NCBI GenBank assembly: GCA_033764775.1
Contig: JANRIQ010000012.1
Coordinates: 89,547-153,546 of the forward strand
Length of the DNA stretch: 64,000 bases
Reading direction: 5' to 3'
Source of the DNA: JAWXCE01 sp033764775
Lineage (GTDB): Bacteria > Pseudomonadota > Alphaproteobacteria > Rhizobiales > Rhodomicrobiaceae
The translations under genes and the position numbers were made by a program. Within the stretch, counting starts at the first letter, position 1. Each line of letters begins with the position of its first letter. This document shows, in pieces, positions 9,390 through 17,376 of the stretch. The notes under the pieces are model-generated. The model saw nothing but the letters and a program-made list of their open reading frames with translations. It was not told the DNA's origin and did no database searches.

Positions 9390-10072
9390 GCGCGCGGGAC
9401 GACCAAGAAACGCCGCGCGGCCTGCCCGGCCCGCTGCCCGCCGGCGAGACGCTGTTGTGGCAGGGCGCGCCGGCGTGGCGCTCCCTCGCCAGACGCGCCT
9501 TCCTCGCGCGGGCCGTCGCGATCTATTTCGCGCTGCTCGCGGGCCTGCGTCTGTTCGGCGGCGCCCTTTACGGCGAAAGCCCGACCGAAGCCCTGGCCGC
9601 TGCAGGGTCTCTTGCGGCGTGGGGAGCGGCGGGCGTCGGCGTCCTCTGCCTGATGGCCTTCGCCATCGGGCGCACGACGGTTTACACGATCACCTCACGG
9701 CGCGTGGTGTTGCGGATCGGCGTCGCCTTGCCCAAAACGGTGAATCTGCCTTTCGCCGTCATCGCCGAGGCCGCGCTCAAAACCTACCCGGACGGCACGG
9801 GCGACATCCCTCTCACCCTGTCTGAGGGCCGCGCGCCTTACCTACATTTGTGGCCGCACGCCAAGCCGTGGCGGTTCTCATCGCCGGAGCCGATGCTGCG
9901 CTGCACGCCGGATGCAGCCCGCGTCGCCGGCATACTCTCCGCGGCGCTCAAGGCTGCGAGCGAAACGGCGGGCGGGGCGCAAACGGTTGCATCGCCCGCC
10001 GCAAACAGTACAGTGGACAAAAAATCGACGCGCGACGCGCCTGGACCGCTGGCGGCGGCGCGCGCAGCGTAA
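9386..10072 (+). CDS. puhB: Photosynthetic complex assembly protein PuhB, PH-domain membrane protein
   Basis: Protein of 228 residues. It begins with the LPAGETLLWQG segment found in bacterial PH-domain membrane proteins, has two membrane helices (about residues 45-65 and 78-98), then a PH-like domain starting TVYTITSRRVVLRIG. PuhB assists reaction-centre and LH1 assembly. The start is TTG overlapping the puhA stop (4-base overlap); no ATG or GTG offers a better start before the conserved region. The C-terminal 40 residues are variable. The fold is shared with the AT-rich gene at 60.4 kb. Confidence 0.9.
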   Translation: MSARDDQETPRGLPGPLPAGETLLWQGAPAWRSLARRAFLARAVAIYFALLAGLRLFGGALYGESPTEALAAAGSLAAWGAAGVGVLCLMAFAIGRTTVYTITSRRVVLRIGVALPKTVNLPFAVIAEAALKTYPDGTGDIPLTLSEGRAPYLHLWPHAKPWRFSSPEPMLRCTPDAARVAGILSAALKAASETAGGAQTVASPAANSTVDKKSTRDAPGPLAAARAA

Positions 10073-10084
10073 GGGAGACAGGTT

Positions 10085-10552
10085 ATGACACGCGAAAACC
10101 CCGCCGCACGCCCGAGCCATGTGGCGACAGCGCCTCTCATCGGCGCAGGCGCGCTCATCCTGTTCGCGCTTATTGTCGTCGCGGCGGCGCGCTTGAGCGT
10201 CCCTGAGATATCCTCCGGGCCGACCGGCGAACCGTTGCAAAGCCGCGATCTGCGCTTCAGCGACGGCGCCAACGGCGCGGTGCTCGTGCATGACGCGTCA
10301 ACCGGCGCCGCCGTCGACACCATCGCGCCGGGCGCCAACGGCTTCCTGCGCACAAGCCTGCGAGCGCTCGTCCGCCACCGCAAGCTGCACGGCGTTGGCG
10401 CGGAGCCGCCGTTCCGCCTGGTGGCGTGGGCCGACGGCGCGGTCTGGCTCATGGATCCTGCGACGGGCAAGCGCGTCAATCTGCGCGCGTTCGGCGACGG
10501 CAACGCCAAGTCGGTCGCCTATCTGATGACGGCGAACGGGGCGACGCAGTGA
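10085..10552 (+). CDS. puhC: Photosynthetic complex assembly protein PuhC
   Basis: Protein of 155 residues with one N-terminal membrane anchor (about residues 16-38, APLIGAGALILFALIVVAAA) and a periplasmic domain containing RDLRFSDGANGAVLVHDASTG and GFLRTSLRALVR, the conserved core of PuhC. The family is needed for normal RC-LH1 organisation. AAGGGAG lies just upstream of the ATG. The stop overlaps the GTG start of the next gene. Position between puhB and acsF supports the name. Confidence 0.9.
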   Translation: MTRENPAARPSHVATAPLIGAGALILFALIVVAAARLSVPEISSGPTGEPLQSRDLRFSDGANGAVLVHDASTGAAVDTIAPGANGFLRTSLRALVRHRKLHGVGAEPPFRLVAWADGAVWLMDPATGKRVNLRAFGDGNAKSVAYLMTANGATQ

Positions 10553-10848
10553 TTGGGCTTTTCTCCCGCAAACGTATCGAGGCGCCGTGCACTGTCGAGG
10601 TGTCGCACACCTTCGAAAGCCTGCACGCCCATGTGGAGCTTGGCGGCGGCGTCAAGGTCTACCCGGGCGACGAGGTGATCGTCCACGGCGCGCCCATCCG
10701 CGTACCCTATGGCGAGACGGCCGTGATCAACCGGCGCGCGACCGTCATCCGCGCGAATTGGCTGGAGCGAACCTGGACGCGCCTGACCGGCGACCTTGAA
10801 TTCATGGAGCTTTGCGAGTTCAGTTTTTCAGAGAAGAGGGAACTATGA
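10549..10848 (+). CDS. Conserved small protein of the puh-acsF region, function unknown
   Basis: Protein of 99 residues starting at GTG 10549, which overlaps the puhC stop, and ending over the acsF start (ATGA). No signal peptide or membrane segment is visible. The middle is beta-rich with VELGGGVKVYPGDEVIVHGAPI and PYGETAVINRRATVIRANWLERTWTRLTG. A gene of this size is often found between puhC and acsF in Rhizobiales clusters, so a part in assembly or in the cyclase step is plausible, but I know of no assigned function. Tight overlap on both sides means it is co-translated with its neighbours. Confidence 0.8.
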   Translation: MIGLFSRKRIEAPCTVEVSHTFESLHAHVELGGGVKVYPGDEVIVHGAPIRVPYGETAVINRRATVIRANWLERTWTRLTGDLEFMELCEFSFSEKREL

Positions 10849-11924
10849 ACGCGCCGATCCCCCATGTCGCGCCCGACACCGTCATCAACGAGACGACGCG
10901 TCTCGCCGTGCAGGACACGCCGCTGTCGCCGCGCTTTTACACCACGGATTTCGAGGAACTGGACAGCATCGACGTGTCCTCAGTGCGGGCCGAGTGGGAC
11001 GAGCTGATCGCCGAAATGCGCGCCGACCCGAACAAACGTCACTTCCAGCGCAACGCCGAGTGGAACTCCATCAGCCTCGACGACCTGCCCGAGGGCTTGC
11101 GCAAGGAATTCGTGGACTTTCTCGTCTCCTCGCTCACCGCCGAATTCTCCGGCTGCGTGCTGTACGCCGAGATGCGCAAGCGCGGCAAGAACCCGGACAT
11201 CTGCGAGCTGTTCAAATACATGAGCCGCGACGAGGCGCGCCACGCCGGCTTCATCAACGACGCGCTGAAGGAGCTGGGCATCGGGGTCGACCTCGGTTTC
11301 CTGACGAAGGCGAAGAAATACACCTTCTTCAAACCGAAGTTCATCTTCTACGCCACGTATCTCTCCGAGAAGATCGGCTACGCGCGCTACATCACCATCT
11401 ATCGTCACCTTGAGCGCCACCCGGACAGGCGCTTCCACCCGATTTTCAAATGGTTCGAGCAGTGGTGCAACGACGAGTTCCGCCACGGCGAAGCCTTCGC
11501 GCTCTTGATGCGCGCCAATCCGCGCCTGCTCACCGGCGCCAATAAGCTGTGGGTGCGCTTCTTCCTGCTCGCCGTGTTTGCGACCATGTATGTGCGCGAC
11601 CACGCGAGGCCGGAATTCCACAAGGCGCTCGGCGTTGACCCGACCGAATACGACTACACCGTCTTCCGCATCACGACAGACATTTCGCGTCAGGTTTTCC
11701 CGGTCGAGTTGGACATCGACAACCCGGCCTTCCGCGCCAGGCTGGAGCGGATGCGCCAGCTCGCCGAAGCAATCGACGAGGCCAAGCGCGCGAGCGGCCC
11801 GGCGGCGTGGGTGCGCCTGCAGACGCTGAAAGCCAGCGTCGGCTACAATTTCGCGCGGCTGTTCTTCATGCGGCCGATCCCGAATGAAATCCCGGCGCGG
11901 GTGAGGCTGTCGCCCGCGTGGTGA
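10845..11924 (+). CDS. acsF: Magnesium-protoporphyrin IX monomethyl ester (oxidative) cyclase, aerobic
   Basis: Diiron oxidase of 359 residues that forms the isocyclic E ring using O2. Ferritin-like iron-binding motifs are visible as SRDEARHAGF and, later, NDEFRHGEAF, each an ExxH-type motif. The conserved N-terminal SPRFYTTDFEELD block matches AcsF/BciA-type cyclases. The start ATG overlaps the preceding stop, with GAAGAGGGA as ribosome site. Its presence means this step can run in oxygen; an oxygen-independent BchE is not in the window. Confidence 0.97.
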   Translation: MNAPIPHVAPDTVINETTRLAVQDTPLSPRFYTTDFEELDSIDVSSVRAEWDELIAEMRADPNKRHFQRNAEWNSISLDDLPEGLRKEFVDFLVSSLTAEFSGCVLYAEMRKRGKNPDICELFKYMSRDEARHAGFINDALKELGIGVDLGFLTKAKKYTFFKPKFIFYATYLSEKIGYARYITIYRHLERHPDRRFHPIFKWFEQWCNDEFRHGEAFALLMRANPRLLTGANKLWVRFFLLAVFATMYVRDHARPEFHKALGVDPTEYDYTVFRITTDISRQVFPVELDIDNPAFRARLERMRQLAEAIDEAKRASGPAAWVRLQTLKASVGYNFARLFFMRPIPNEIPARVRLSPAW

Positions 11925-11931
11925 AGAAAAG

Positions 11932-12756
11932 GTGACGCCTGTGCTTGGCTACGTCGCGCCTGTTGGTTTCGCGCTGTTTCTGTGGTGGTTCAGCACCGGC
12001 GTCGTCATCCTTCTGGACGGTCTTCCCCGCCGCACCTTCCGCTGGAGCATGCTGGGGGCGAGCGTTACCGCCCTCCTCGGTTTAGCCGCCGCATACGCCT
12101 TCCGCGCCGAGACGACCGCACTCGCGGCGTATGTCGGCTTCGCCGCCGGCCTTCTCATCTGGGCCTGGCACGAAATGAGCTTCCTCATGGGCTACGTGAC
12201 CGGGCCGCGCCGCACGCCCTGCCCGCCCGGCGCGCGCGGGTGGCGGCGCTTCGCCTATGCGTCCGAAACGGTCATTCACCACGAGCTCGCCATCGCGGCG
12301 ACGGCGGCCGCGCTCGCCGCCGCTATATGGGGGGCGCCAAATCAGGCGGCGCTGTGGACATTCGTGGCGCTGTGGGTGATGCGGCTCTCGGCCAAGCTCA
12401 ACGTCTTCCTGGGCGTGCCCAACCTCACCGACGAGTTCATGCCGGAGCGGCTGCACTACCTGAAGAGCTATTTCGCCGTAAAGCCTATGAACCTGTTGTT
12501 CCCCCTGTCGGTGACAGGCGCGACAGGCGCGTCGGCGATCCTCTTCACCCTCTCCTACGGCGCATCTCCTTTCGAGCAGGCGATGTTTGCGCTCATCGGC
12601 GCGCTTCTCGCTCTGGCGGCGCTGGAGCATTGGTTCATGGTGCTGCCCGTCCGCGACGCGGCGCTTTGGCGGTGGGCTCTCGCCATGCGAGCGCGCCTAA
12701 AGAATCAGCCGCCAACGCCAAAAAGCCAACTTTTCGTCCAAACAGCCAAGGCCTAA
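11932..12756 (+). CDS. puhE: Putative photosynthetic complex assembly protein PuhE
   Basis: Membrane protein of 274 residues with about 7 hydrophobic segments and the motifs LIWAWHEMSFLMGYVTGPRRTPCP and LNVFLGVPNLTDEFMPERLHYLKSYF, typical of PuhE (photosynthetic complex assembly protein 2). The start is GTG, 7 bases after acsF, preceded by GAAGAAAAG. It is the last gene of the long plus-strand operon; the hemA operator begins 2 bases after its stop. The biochemical role is not established. Confidence 0.88.
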   Translation: MTPVLGYVAPVGFALFLWWFSTGVVILLDGLPRRTFRWSMLGASVTALLGLAAAYAFRAETTALAAYVGFAAGLLIWAWHEMSFLMGYVTGPRRTPCPPGARGWRRFAYASETVIHHELAIAATAAALAAAIWGAPNQAALWTFVALWVMRLSAKLNVFLGVPNLTDEFMPERLHYLKSYFAVKPMNLLFPLSVTGATGASAILFTLSYGASPFEQAMFALIGALLALAALEHWFMVLPVRDAALWRWALAMRARLKNQPPTPKSQLFVQTAKA

Positions 12757-12758
12757 AG

Positions 12759-12776
12759 TGTAACGTGGAGTTGACA
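12759..12776 (+). promoter_or_regulatory. PpsR/CrtJ-type operator 1 of hemA
   Basis: Perfect TGT-N12-ACA palindrome, TGTAACGTGGAGTTGACA, starting 2 bases after the puhE stop. Its last six bases are the -35 hexamer TTGACA. This is the consensus of the redox/light repressor PpsR (CrtJ). Binding here would block RNA polymerase at the hemA promoter. Confidence 0.8.
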
Positions 12777-12799
12777 ACGCAAGCTGTCGATTTTAACAT
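12771..12799 (+). promoter_or_regulatory. Sigma-70-type promoter of hemA
   Basis: The -35 TTGACA (12771-12776) and -10 TAACAT (12794-12799) are separated by 17 bases. The -35 lies in operator 1 and the -10 in operator 2. Transcription should start near 12806, leaving an untranslated leader of about 115 bases before hemA. Confidence 0.7.
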
Positions 12800-12802
12800 A
12801 CA
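12785..12802 (+). promoter_or_regulatory. PpsR/CrtJ-type operator 2 of hemA
   Basis: Second perfect TGT-N12-ACA palindrome, TGTCGATTTTAACATACA, starting 26 bases after operator 1 and covering the -10 element. Paired sites at this spacing suit cooperative binding of a PpsR tetramer. Confidence 0.8.
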
Positions 12803-12921
12803 CAGAAATGCTCCCCTCGGCGCCCGTCGCCTCCTCGCCTTCTAGTCCTTCACGGCGCTGCGTCAATTGTTTACAGGGCATTTCATACGCATCGGACGAT
12901 ATAAGACGGGTGGGAGGAAGC

Positions 12922-14154
12922 ATGAACTACGAAGCGTTTTTCACGAGTCAGCTTGAAACACTGCGTCGGGAAGGGCGCTATCGCGTGTTCGCCGACATCG
13001 AGCGCCAGCGCGGGCATTTCCCCTGCGCCACCCAGTATCGCGAGGCTGGCGAGACCCCGGTCACCGTTTGGTGCTCAAACGATTATCTCGGCATGGGCCA
13101 GCACCCAAAAGTGCTCGCGGCGATGCATGAGGCGATAGACCGCTGCGGCGCCGGTTCGGGCGGCACCCGCAACATCTCCGGTACGAACCACTATCACGTG
13201 TTGCTGGAGCGCGAGCTGGCCGACCTGCACGGCAAAGAAGCCGCCCTCCTCTTCACCTCGGCCTACGTGGCCAACGACGCGACTCTCTCGACGCTCGTAA
13301 AACTGGTGCCGGGCACGGTGATCTTCTCCGATGAGAAAAACCACGCCTCAATGATCGCCGGCATCCTTCGCGGCGGCTGCGCCAAGGAGGTCTGGCGGCA
13401 TAACGACGTCGAGGATCTCGAAGCCAAGCTGAAGAAGTACCCGCGCAACACGCCCAAAATTATCGCGTTCGAAAGCGTGTACTCCATGGACGGCCACATC
13501 GCGCCCATCGCGGCGATTTGCGACCTGGCCGACAAATACAACGCGATCACCTATCTCGACGAGGTGCACGCGGTCGGCATGTACGGCGCGCGGGGCGGGG
13601 GCATCGCCGAGCGCGACGGCGTTATGAACCGCGTCTCGATCATCAACGGCACGCTCGCCAAAGGCTTTGGCGTCATGGGCGGCTACATCGCGGCGAGCCG
13701 CGCCTGTTGCGACGCGATCCGCTCCTTCGCGGCCGGATTTATCTTCACCACATCGGTTGCGCCGGCCATCGCCGCGGGCGCGCTCGCCAGCATTCGCCAT
13801 CTAAAGACCTCCAGCATCGAGCGCGACGCGCACCAGGAGCGGGCGCGCACATTAAAAGCGCGACTCTTGGCGGCGCGTCTGCCCGTTATGGACAATCCCA
13901 GCCACATCGTACCGGTGATGGTGGGCGATCCGGTGCATTGCAAAGCCGTAACGGACGTCTTGTTGGAGCAGTACGGCATCTACGTTCAACCCATCAATTA
14001 CCCCACCGTCCCGAAAGGCACCGAGCGGATGCGGCTCACGCCGTCGCCGGTGCACACGGACGCGCAGATGGACCATCTCGTCGCCTCGCTGACCGAACTG
14101 TGGCAGGCGTGTCCGGTGGCGAACGGCCATTATGTAAGGCTGGCGGCGGAGTAA
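12922..14154 (+). CDS. hemA: 5-aminolevulinate synthase
   Basis: PLP enzyme of 410 residues that condenses glycine and succinyl-CoA to 5-aminolevulinate, the first committed step for haem and bacteriochlorophyll. The PLP lysine is Lys247 in GTLAKGFGVMGGY. The glycine-rich CGAGSGGTRNISGT and the YLDEVHAVG motif of the alpha-oxoamine synthases are present. ATG 12922 is chosen because the conserved start MNYEAFFTSQL begins there after GGGAGGAAG; the frame is open further upstream without similarity. It has its own PpsR-controlled promoter and ends at a terminator. Confidence 0.97.
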   Translation: MNYEAFFTSQLETLRREGRYRVFADIERQRGHFPCATQYREAGETPVTVWCSNDYLGMGQHPKVLAAMHEAIDRCGAGSGGTRNISGTNHYHVLLERELADLHGKEAALLFTSAYVANDATLSTLVKLVPGTVIFSDEKNHASMIAGILRGGCAKEVWRHNDVEDLEAKLKKYPRNTPKIIAFESVYSMDGHIAPIAAICDLADKYNAITYLDEVHAVGMYGARGGGIAERDGVMNRVSIINGTLAKGFGVMGGYIAASRACCDAIRSFAAGFIFTTSVAPAIAAGALASIRHLKTSSIERDAHQERARTLKARLLAARLPVMDNPSHIVPVMVGDPVHCKAVTDVLLEQYGIYVQPINYPTVPKGTERMRLTPSPVHTDAQMDHLVASLTELWQACPVANGHYVRLAAE

Positions 14155-14171
14155 GATGTACGACGGGACGT

Positions 14172-14201
14172 AAAAAGCCGGACCCAGGTCCGGCTTTTTT
14201 T
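14172..14201. terminator. Bidirectional Rho-independent terminator after hemA
   Basis: A-run, stem GCCGGAC, loop CCAG, stem GTCCGGC, then a T-run. The run of A before and T after make it usable for hemA on plus and for the convergent small secreted-protein gene on minus. Confidence 0.85.
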
Positions 14202-14206
14202 GTTGT

Positions 14207-14551
14207 CTAGCGGCGTTCGTTGCTCATCGGAGGCGTCGTGCCCGGAGCGGCGCCCACGGTGCCCGGCGAATGCTGGGTCACGCCGGGCTTGGTTCCCGCC
14301 GCCGGCCGGCCGGATTTGCCTTCGTCCGCCATGGTCGGCTTGCCTTCGGTCTGACGCTTCACGTCCTCCGGATTGGTGGCCACGCCGCCGACCGCGTTAT
14401 CCATGGCGCCGGTCGTGCCCGGATCGGTCTTGACGCCACCCTTGTTCTCAGCTTTGCCGTCTACGGTCGACGGCGTCGTATTCTGCGCCTGTGCTGCGGG
14501 CGCCATGGCCAGCGCAGCGCTAGCCGCCATGAACGCGATTATCTTTTTCAT
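14207..14551 (-). CDS. Small secreted protein rich in Gly, Thr and Pro, function unknown
   Basis: Protein of 114 residues. A clear Sec signal peptide (MKKIIAFMAASAALAMAPAAQAQ, cleavage after AQA) is followed by a low-complexity mature chain with repeated short motifs such as PGTTG, PGTVGAAPG and TKPGV and no cysteine. It is probably an unstructured periplasmic or exported protein. ATG 14551 is chosen because GGGAGAG lies about 8 bases upstream and the signal peptide starts there; the 20 residues upstream in frame are not needed. Convergent with hemA, sharing its terminator. Confidence 0.7.
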   Translation of the reverse strand: MKKIIAFMAASAALAMAPAAQAQNTTPSTVDGKAENKGGVKTDPGTTGAMDNAVGGVATNPEDVKRQTEGKPTMADEGKSGRPAAGTKPGVTQHSPGTVGAAPGTTPPMSNERR

Positions 14552-14858
14552 GATATGTCTCTCCCTGATCCTCGTGGGTCTGAAACGCCGGCAGGCTGGG
14601 CCGCGTTCCAATGCGGATCAGGATCGGGGTGCGACGCTGGGGTCGCGACGATGCATCTTATCTATGGCGCGGTTTCGCTTGCGGTCGAGCTCGGGCTGCG
14701 CGGCGGTCGACGCAAAAAAGCCGGACGTCTCCAGGAGACATCCGGCCGCCGCGCCACGCGGGAGATCAGGAGGAAGCGGCCGCGGCCTTCAGGCTTAACG
14801 CCGGGAGCGGCTCGTTCTTGGTTGGCCGATGCGACCGACGGGCCGCATCGGGGAAGCG
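14552..14858. other. Intergenic region between pufM and the small secreted-protein gene
   Basis: 307 bases with no convincing gene on either strand. It contains the puf terminator (14714-14746) and, next to 14551, the leader and ribosome site of the small secreted-protein gene. I see no reaction-centre cytochrome (pufC) or pufX here. Confidence 0.6.
14714..14746 (-). terminator. Rho-independent terminator of the bch/puf operon
   Basis: On the minus strand: a stem of 13 positions with one mismatch (GCCGGATGTCTCC against GGAGACGTCCGGC, almost no loop) followed by TTTTTT. It lies about 110 bases downstream of pufM and closes the bchCXYZ-pufQBALM transcript. Confidence 0.8.
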
Positions 14859-15797
14859 TTAATAGAGCGGGTTGGCGCGCGGCGCGGCTAGGCCGTGCTT
14901 CACCCCCCACTCAAACCAGTTGTCCACAACCGTGCCGGTCAAAAGAATGCCGATGCCGCCGGTCAGCGTGACAAGCACCGCGAACCACCACGCCCAGCGG
15001 TGGATGGATTCCGCCGTTGCGTTGAAGCCCATCGTCCAGCGCCAGAACAGACCGCCGCGCTCAAACGCCGTGCCGCGGTCGGTGATCTGCTCGATCTCGC
15101 GCTCGCCGCCGTAGCGGGTCATGGCGAGCACCGTCGCCCCGTGCATGGCGAAAAGCAGCGCCGAGCCGTATAGGAAGGCGATGGAGAGCATGTGGAACGG
15201 GTTGTAGAAAAGGTTGCCGTAAGTCAGCGAGAAGGTGTTCGTCCAGTCCAGGTGCGGGAAGATGCCGAAGGGCACCGCCTCGCTCCAGTTACCCATCAGG
15301 AGCGGGCGGATGAAGCCGAGCACCAGATAGAGGAAGATAGCGGACGCGAAGGCCCACGCCACGTGCGTGCCCATCTTGAGCGCCCGGGCGCGGGTGTAGA
15401 CCCGGACCCACCACAACAGGATCGAGAGCGTCAGGAAGAATCCCGCGATGAGCCACCAGCCGCCTTGCCGCAACGGGGGCAGCACGCTGAGGCCAAACTC
15501 CTCGCCCGGCGGTTCGAGCGCCAGCCACGGCAGTTGCCTGACGAACTCGATCGGGTTCCAGTTCACGCTGGCGAGCATGTTCAGGCCGATGATCTCGATG
15601 GCGATGAAGCCGCAGAACAGCGAGGCGACGCCGAGCCAGCCGAGATAGAATGGCCCGACCTGCGCGTCGCCGATCCGGCCGAGCAGGTGGTAAAAGCCGC
15701 CGCCGGAGCGTTGATAGAAGTCCTCGGTGACAGGCACGCCCTCGTAGAACGGCCCGCGCACCTGCACTTTGGTGAAGATATTCTGATAGTCACCCAT
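14859..15797 (-). CDS. pufM: Photosynthetic reaction centre subunit M
   Basis: Protein of 312 residues with five membrane helices. It forms with PufL the core that binds the special-pair bacteriochlorophylls, pheophytin, QA and the non-haem iron. Conserved features seen: FGIFPHLDWTNTFSLTYGNL, the NPFHMLSIAFLYGSALLFAMHG helix with its pigment and iron histidines, and SIHRWAWWF near the fifth helix. It ends 312 residues in without the longer tail seen in species where pufC follows. It starts 22 bases after pufL. Confidence 0.98.
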   Translation of the reverse strand: MGDYQNIFTKVQVRGPFYEGVPVTEDFYQRSGGGFYHLLGRIGDAQVGPFYLGWLGVASLFCGFIAIEIIGLNMLASVNWNPIEFVRQLPWLALEPPGEEFGLSVLPPLRQGGWWLIAGFFLTLSILLWWVRVYTRARALKMGTHVAWAFASAIFLYLVLGFIRPLLMGNWSEAVPFGIFPHLDWTNTFSLTYGNLFYNPFHMLSIAFLYGSALLFAMHGATVLAMTRYGGEREIEQITDRGTAFERGGLFWRWTMGFNATAESIHRWAWWFAVLVTLTGGIGILLTGTVVDNWFEWGVKHGLAAPRANPLY

Positions 15798-15819
15798 AGC
15801 GATTATCCTTTCCGCGCGC

Positions 15820-16656
15820 TCACGACCAAATCGGCAGATTGCGCCACCATTCCCACCAGTCAGCCCAGGCGGCGCCTTCAGGCCACAGCCAAGTCGGGCC
15901 GCTGATCACGATGCACACCGCGCTCCAGAACCCGGCCGACAGCGCGATGAACAGCCCCACGCGATGGATGCCGAGCGTGCCGACCGACCAGCCGATGGTG
16001 TCGCGGAAGAAGGTGTTCTCGTGCTCGGGGGTGAGCACCGTCTGCCCCTTGCCCGGGTTCACCGACGACAGGATCAAGCCGCCGTGCAGCGATAAGGCCA
16101 GCGCCGTCGTGAAGAAGAACGTGATGGCGATCATATGCGCCGGATTGTAGTGGAAGTTGCCGAACTGATAGCCCGTGTAGGACACCCAATCGAGATGGGT
16201 GAAGATGCCGTAGGGGAAGCCGTAGCTCCATGACCCCATGAGGACCGGGCGGATCACCACGAGAGTGAAATAGGCGAAGATCGCCATGCTGAACGCGATG
16301 GGCACGTGATAGCTCATGCCGAGCTTGCGGCTGATCTCCACCTGCCGCAACGCCCACGACCCGAAGGCGCCGAGCGCGCAGATGGTGATGATCTGCCACA
16401 GTCCCCCCTCTTTCAACGGCGCGAGCGCAAGACCGTACTCCGCCGGCGGAGGGTTTATGCTGATTTGCCAGATGTTCCAGGTCGGCCCCAAGGCCGCGCC
16501 CCACAAAATCAGCGCGACGCCCACGACAGTGAAGAAGATCGTCGTGACCCCGAAGAAGCCGACATAAAACGGCCCCACCCAGAAGTCGAACAAATCTCCC
16601 CCGATCAGCGTACCGCCGCGAACGCGGTATTTTCTTTCAAAGCTGAGCAAGGCCAT
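15820..16656 (-). CDS. pufL: Photosynthetic reaction centre subunit L
   Basis: Protein of 278 residues with five membrane helices, the partner of PufM and carrier of the QB pocket. It starts MALLSFERKYRVRGGTLIGG as in the family. FTHLDWVSYTGYQFGNFHYNPAHM carries the pigment and iron histidines. ATG 16656 with AAGGAA upstream is preferred over a GTG two codons earlier. The 168-base gap to pufA contains a strong hairpin that can set the LH1:RC expression ratio. Confidence 0.98.
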   Translation of the reverse strand: MALLSFERKYRVRGGTLIGGDLFDFWVGPFYVGFFGVTTIFFTVVGVALILWGAALGPTWNIWQISINPPPAEYGLALAPLKEGGLWQIITICALGAFGSWALRQVEISRKLGMSYHVPIAFSMAIFAYFTLVVIRPVLMGSWSYGFPYGIFTHLDWVSYTGYQFGNFHYNPAHMIAITFFFTTALALSLHGGLILSSVNPGKGQTVLTPEHENTFFRDTIGWSVGTLGIHRVGLFIALSAGFWSAVCIVISGPTWLWPEGAAWADWWEWWRNLPIWS

Positions 16657-16775
16657 GACCAAAATTCCTTTGTATGGAGACCGGCCTCGCGCCGCGAAGT
16701 CGAGCGTTAACCGCGGTCAGTCTCATTCGTAAACCAGCCGAGGCGCTGGCGTCGGCGCCGCCTCATGCGCGTAGG

Positions 16776-16814
16776 GCTGCGGCGGGGCGGCCTGTCGCCG
16801 ATCCGCGCCGCAGC
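16776..16814 (-). promoter_or_regulatory. pufA-pufL intercistronic hairpin
   Basis: Perfect 9-base arms, GCTGCGGCG (16776-16784) and CGCCGCAGC (16806-16814), with a second GGCG/CGCC stem inside the loop. It lies 11-49 bases after the pufA stop. In Rhodobacter a hairpin at this place protects the 3' end of the pufBA segment and raises LH1 over RC subunits; the same role is inferred here from position and stability. There is no T-run, so it is not a simple terminator. Confidence 0.7.
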
Positions 16815-16824
16815 AGAGGTCCGC

Positions 16825-17001
16825 CTAGGTCAGCTTGAGAGGAGAGACGATCTCCGCCGCTTTGCGCTCGCCAGGGTTGATCCAGTTGTATTTGTCCGTG
16901 CTGAGCAGAATGAAGTGGATGATCAGCGCCAGCGTGAAGAGGAAGGTGAACAGCGCCACCAAAGCCCTGCGCGGATCGAACAACAGCCAAATGCGCCACA
17001 T
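16825..17001 (-). CDS. pufA: Light-harvesting complex 1 alpha polypeptide
   Basis: A 58-residue protein read directly from the minus strand. It begins MWRIWLLFDPRRALVALF, has one membrane helix and a bacteriochlorophyll-binding histidine at residue 29 (LALIIHFILLST), and ends ...AEIVSPLKLT. The N-terminal MWRIW..FDPRR is the LH1 alpha signature. A ribosome site (GGAGA) lies just upstream of the ATG at 17001. It follows pufB by 73 bases and is followed by the intercistronic hairpin. Confidence 0.97.
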   Translation of the reverse strand: MWRIWLLFDPRRALVALFTFLFTLALIIHFILLSTDKYNWINPGERKAAEIVSPLKLT

Positions 17002-17074
17002 GTGAAATCTCCAGGTTTTCGAGTTTATTAATCAGAAAGTCTTCGAGGCGGTCGCCCGCCCCGCCCGCCGCCCG

Positions 17075-17236
17075 TTAGCCGAGCCAGGGACGCCAGGACC
17101 ACACGAGCACGTGCGCGACGAGCGCGATCGCGGTGAACGCGATAAAGCTGGTCATGAACACGCCGTGGAACTCTTTCGCTTCATTCTCAGTCAGCCCGGT
17201 GAACGACCCGGTCCTTCTGTCCATATTCGCAGCCAT
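17075..17236 (-). CDS. pufB: Light-harvesting complex 1 beta polypeptide
   Basis: A 53-residue protein read directly from the minus strand. It has the beta-chain pattern GLTENEAKEFHGVFMTSF, one membrane helix, His24 and the pigment-ligand His42 (ALVAHVLVW), and ends WSWRPWLG. The ribosome site is GGAGG, 5-9 bases before the ATG. It pairs with PufA in the ring around the reaction centre. The 140-base gap up to pufQ shows no other gene. Confidence 0.97.
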   Translation of the reverse strand: MAANMDRRTGSFTGLTENEAKEFHGVFMTSFIAFTAIALVAHVLVWSWRPWLG

Positions 17237-17376
17237 GATATCCTCCGGCTGTTTTGGCCTTTTGGGCCGTCACCGCGCACGTCCCGCGCGGCGGGGATAG
17301 GCGTGGCGGGTTCGCCGTCACGCAAAGTCTCGCCAGATTTGAATTGCGGCCGGCGAGCGCCGCATCGAAAAACCAA

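Noticed and set aside
12757..12921. FnrL site (TTGAY-N4-RTCAA) before hemA
   Set aside because: No match; the TTGACA present is better read as the -35 element and end of a PpsR site.
14552..14858. pufC or another gene after pufM
   Set aside because: No haem-binding CxxCH frame or other coding pattern; a terminator lies here.
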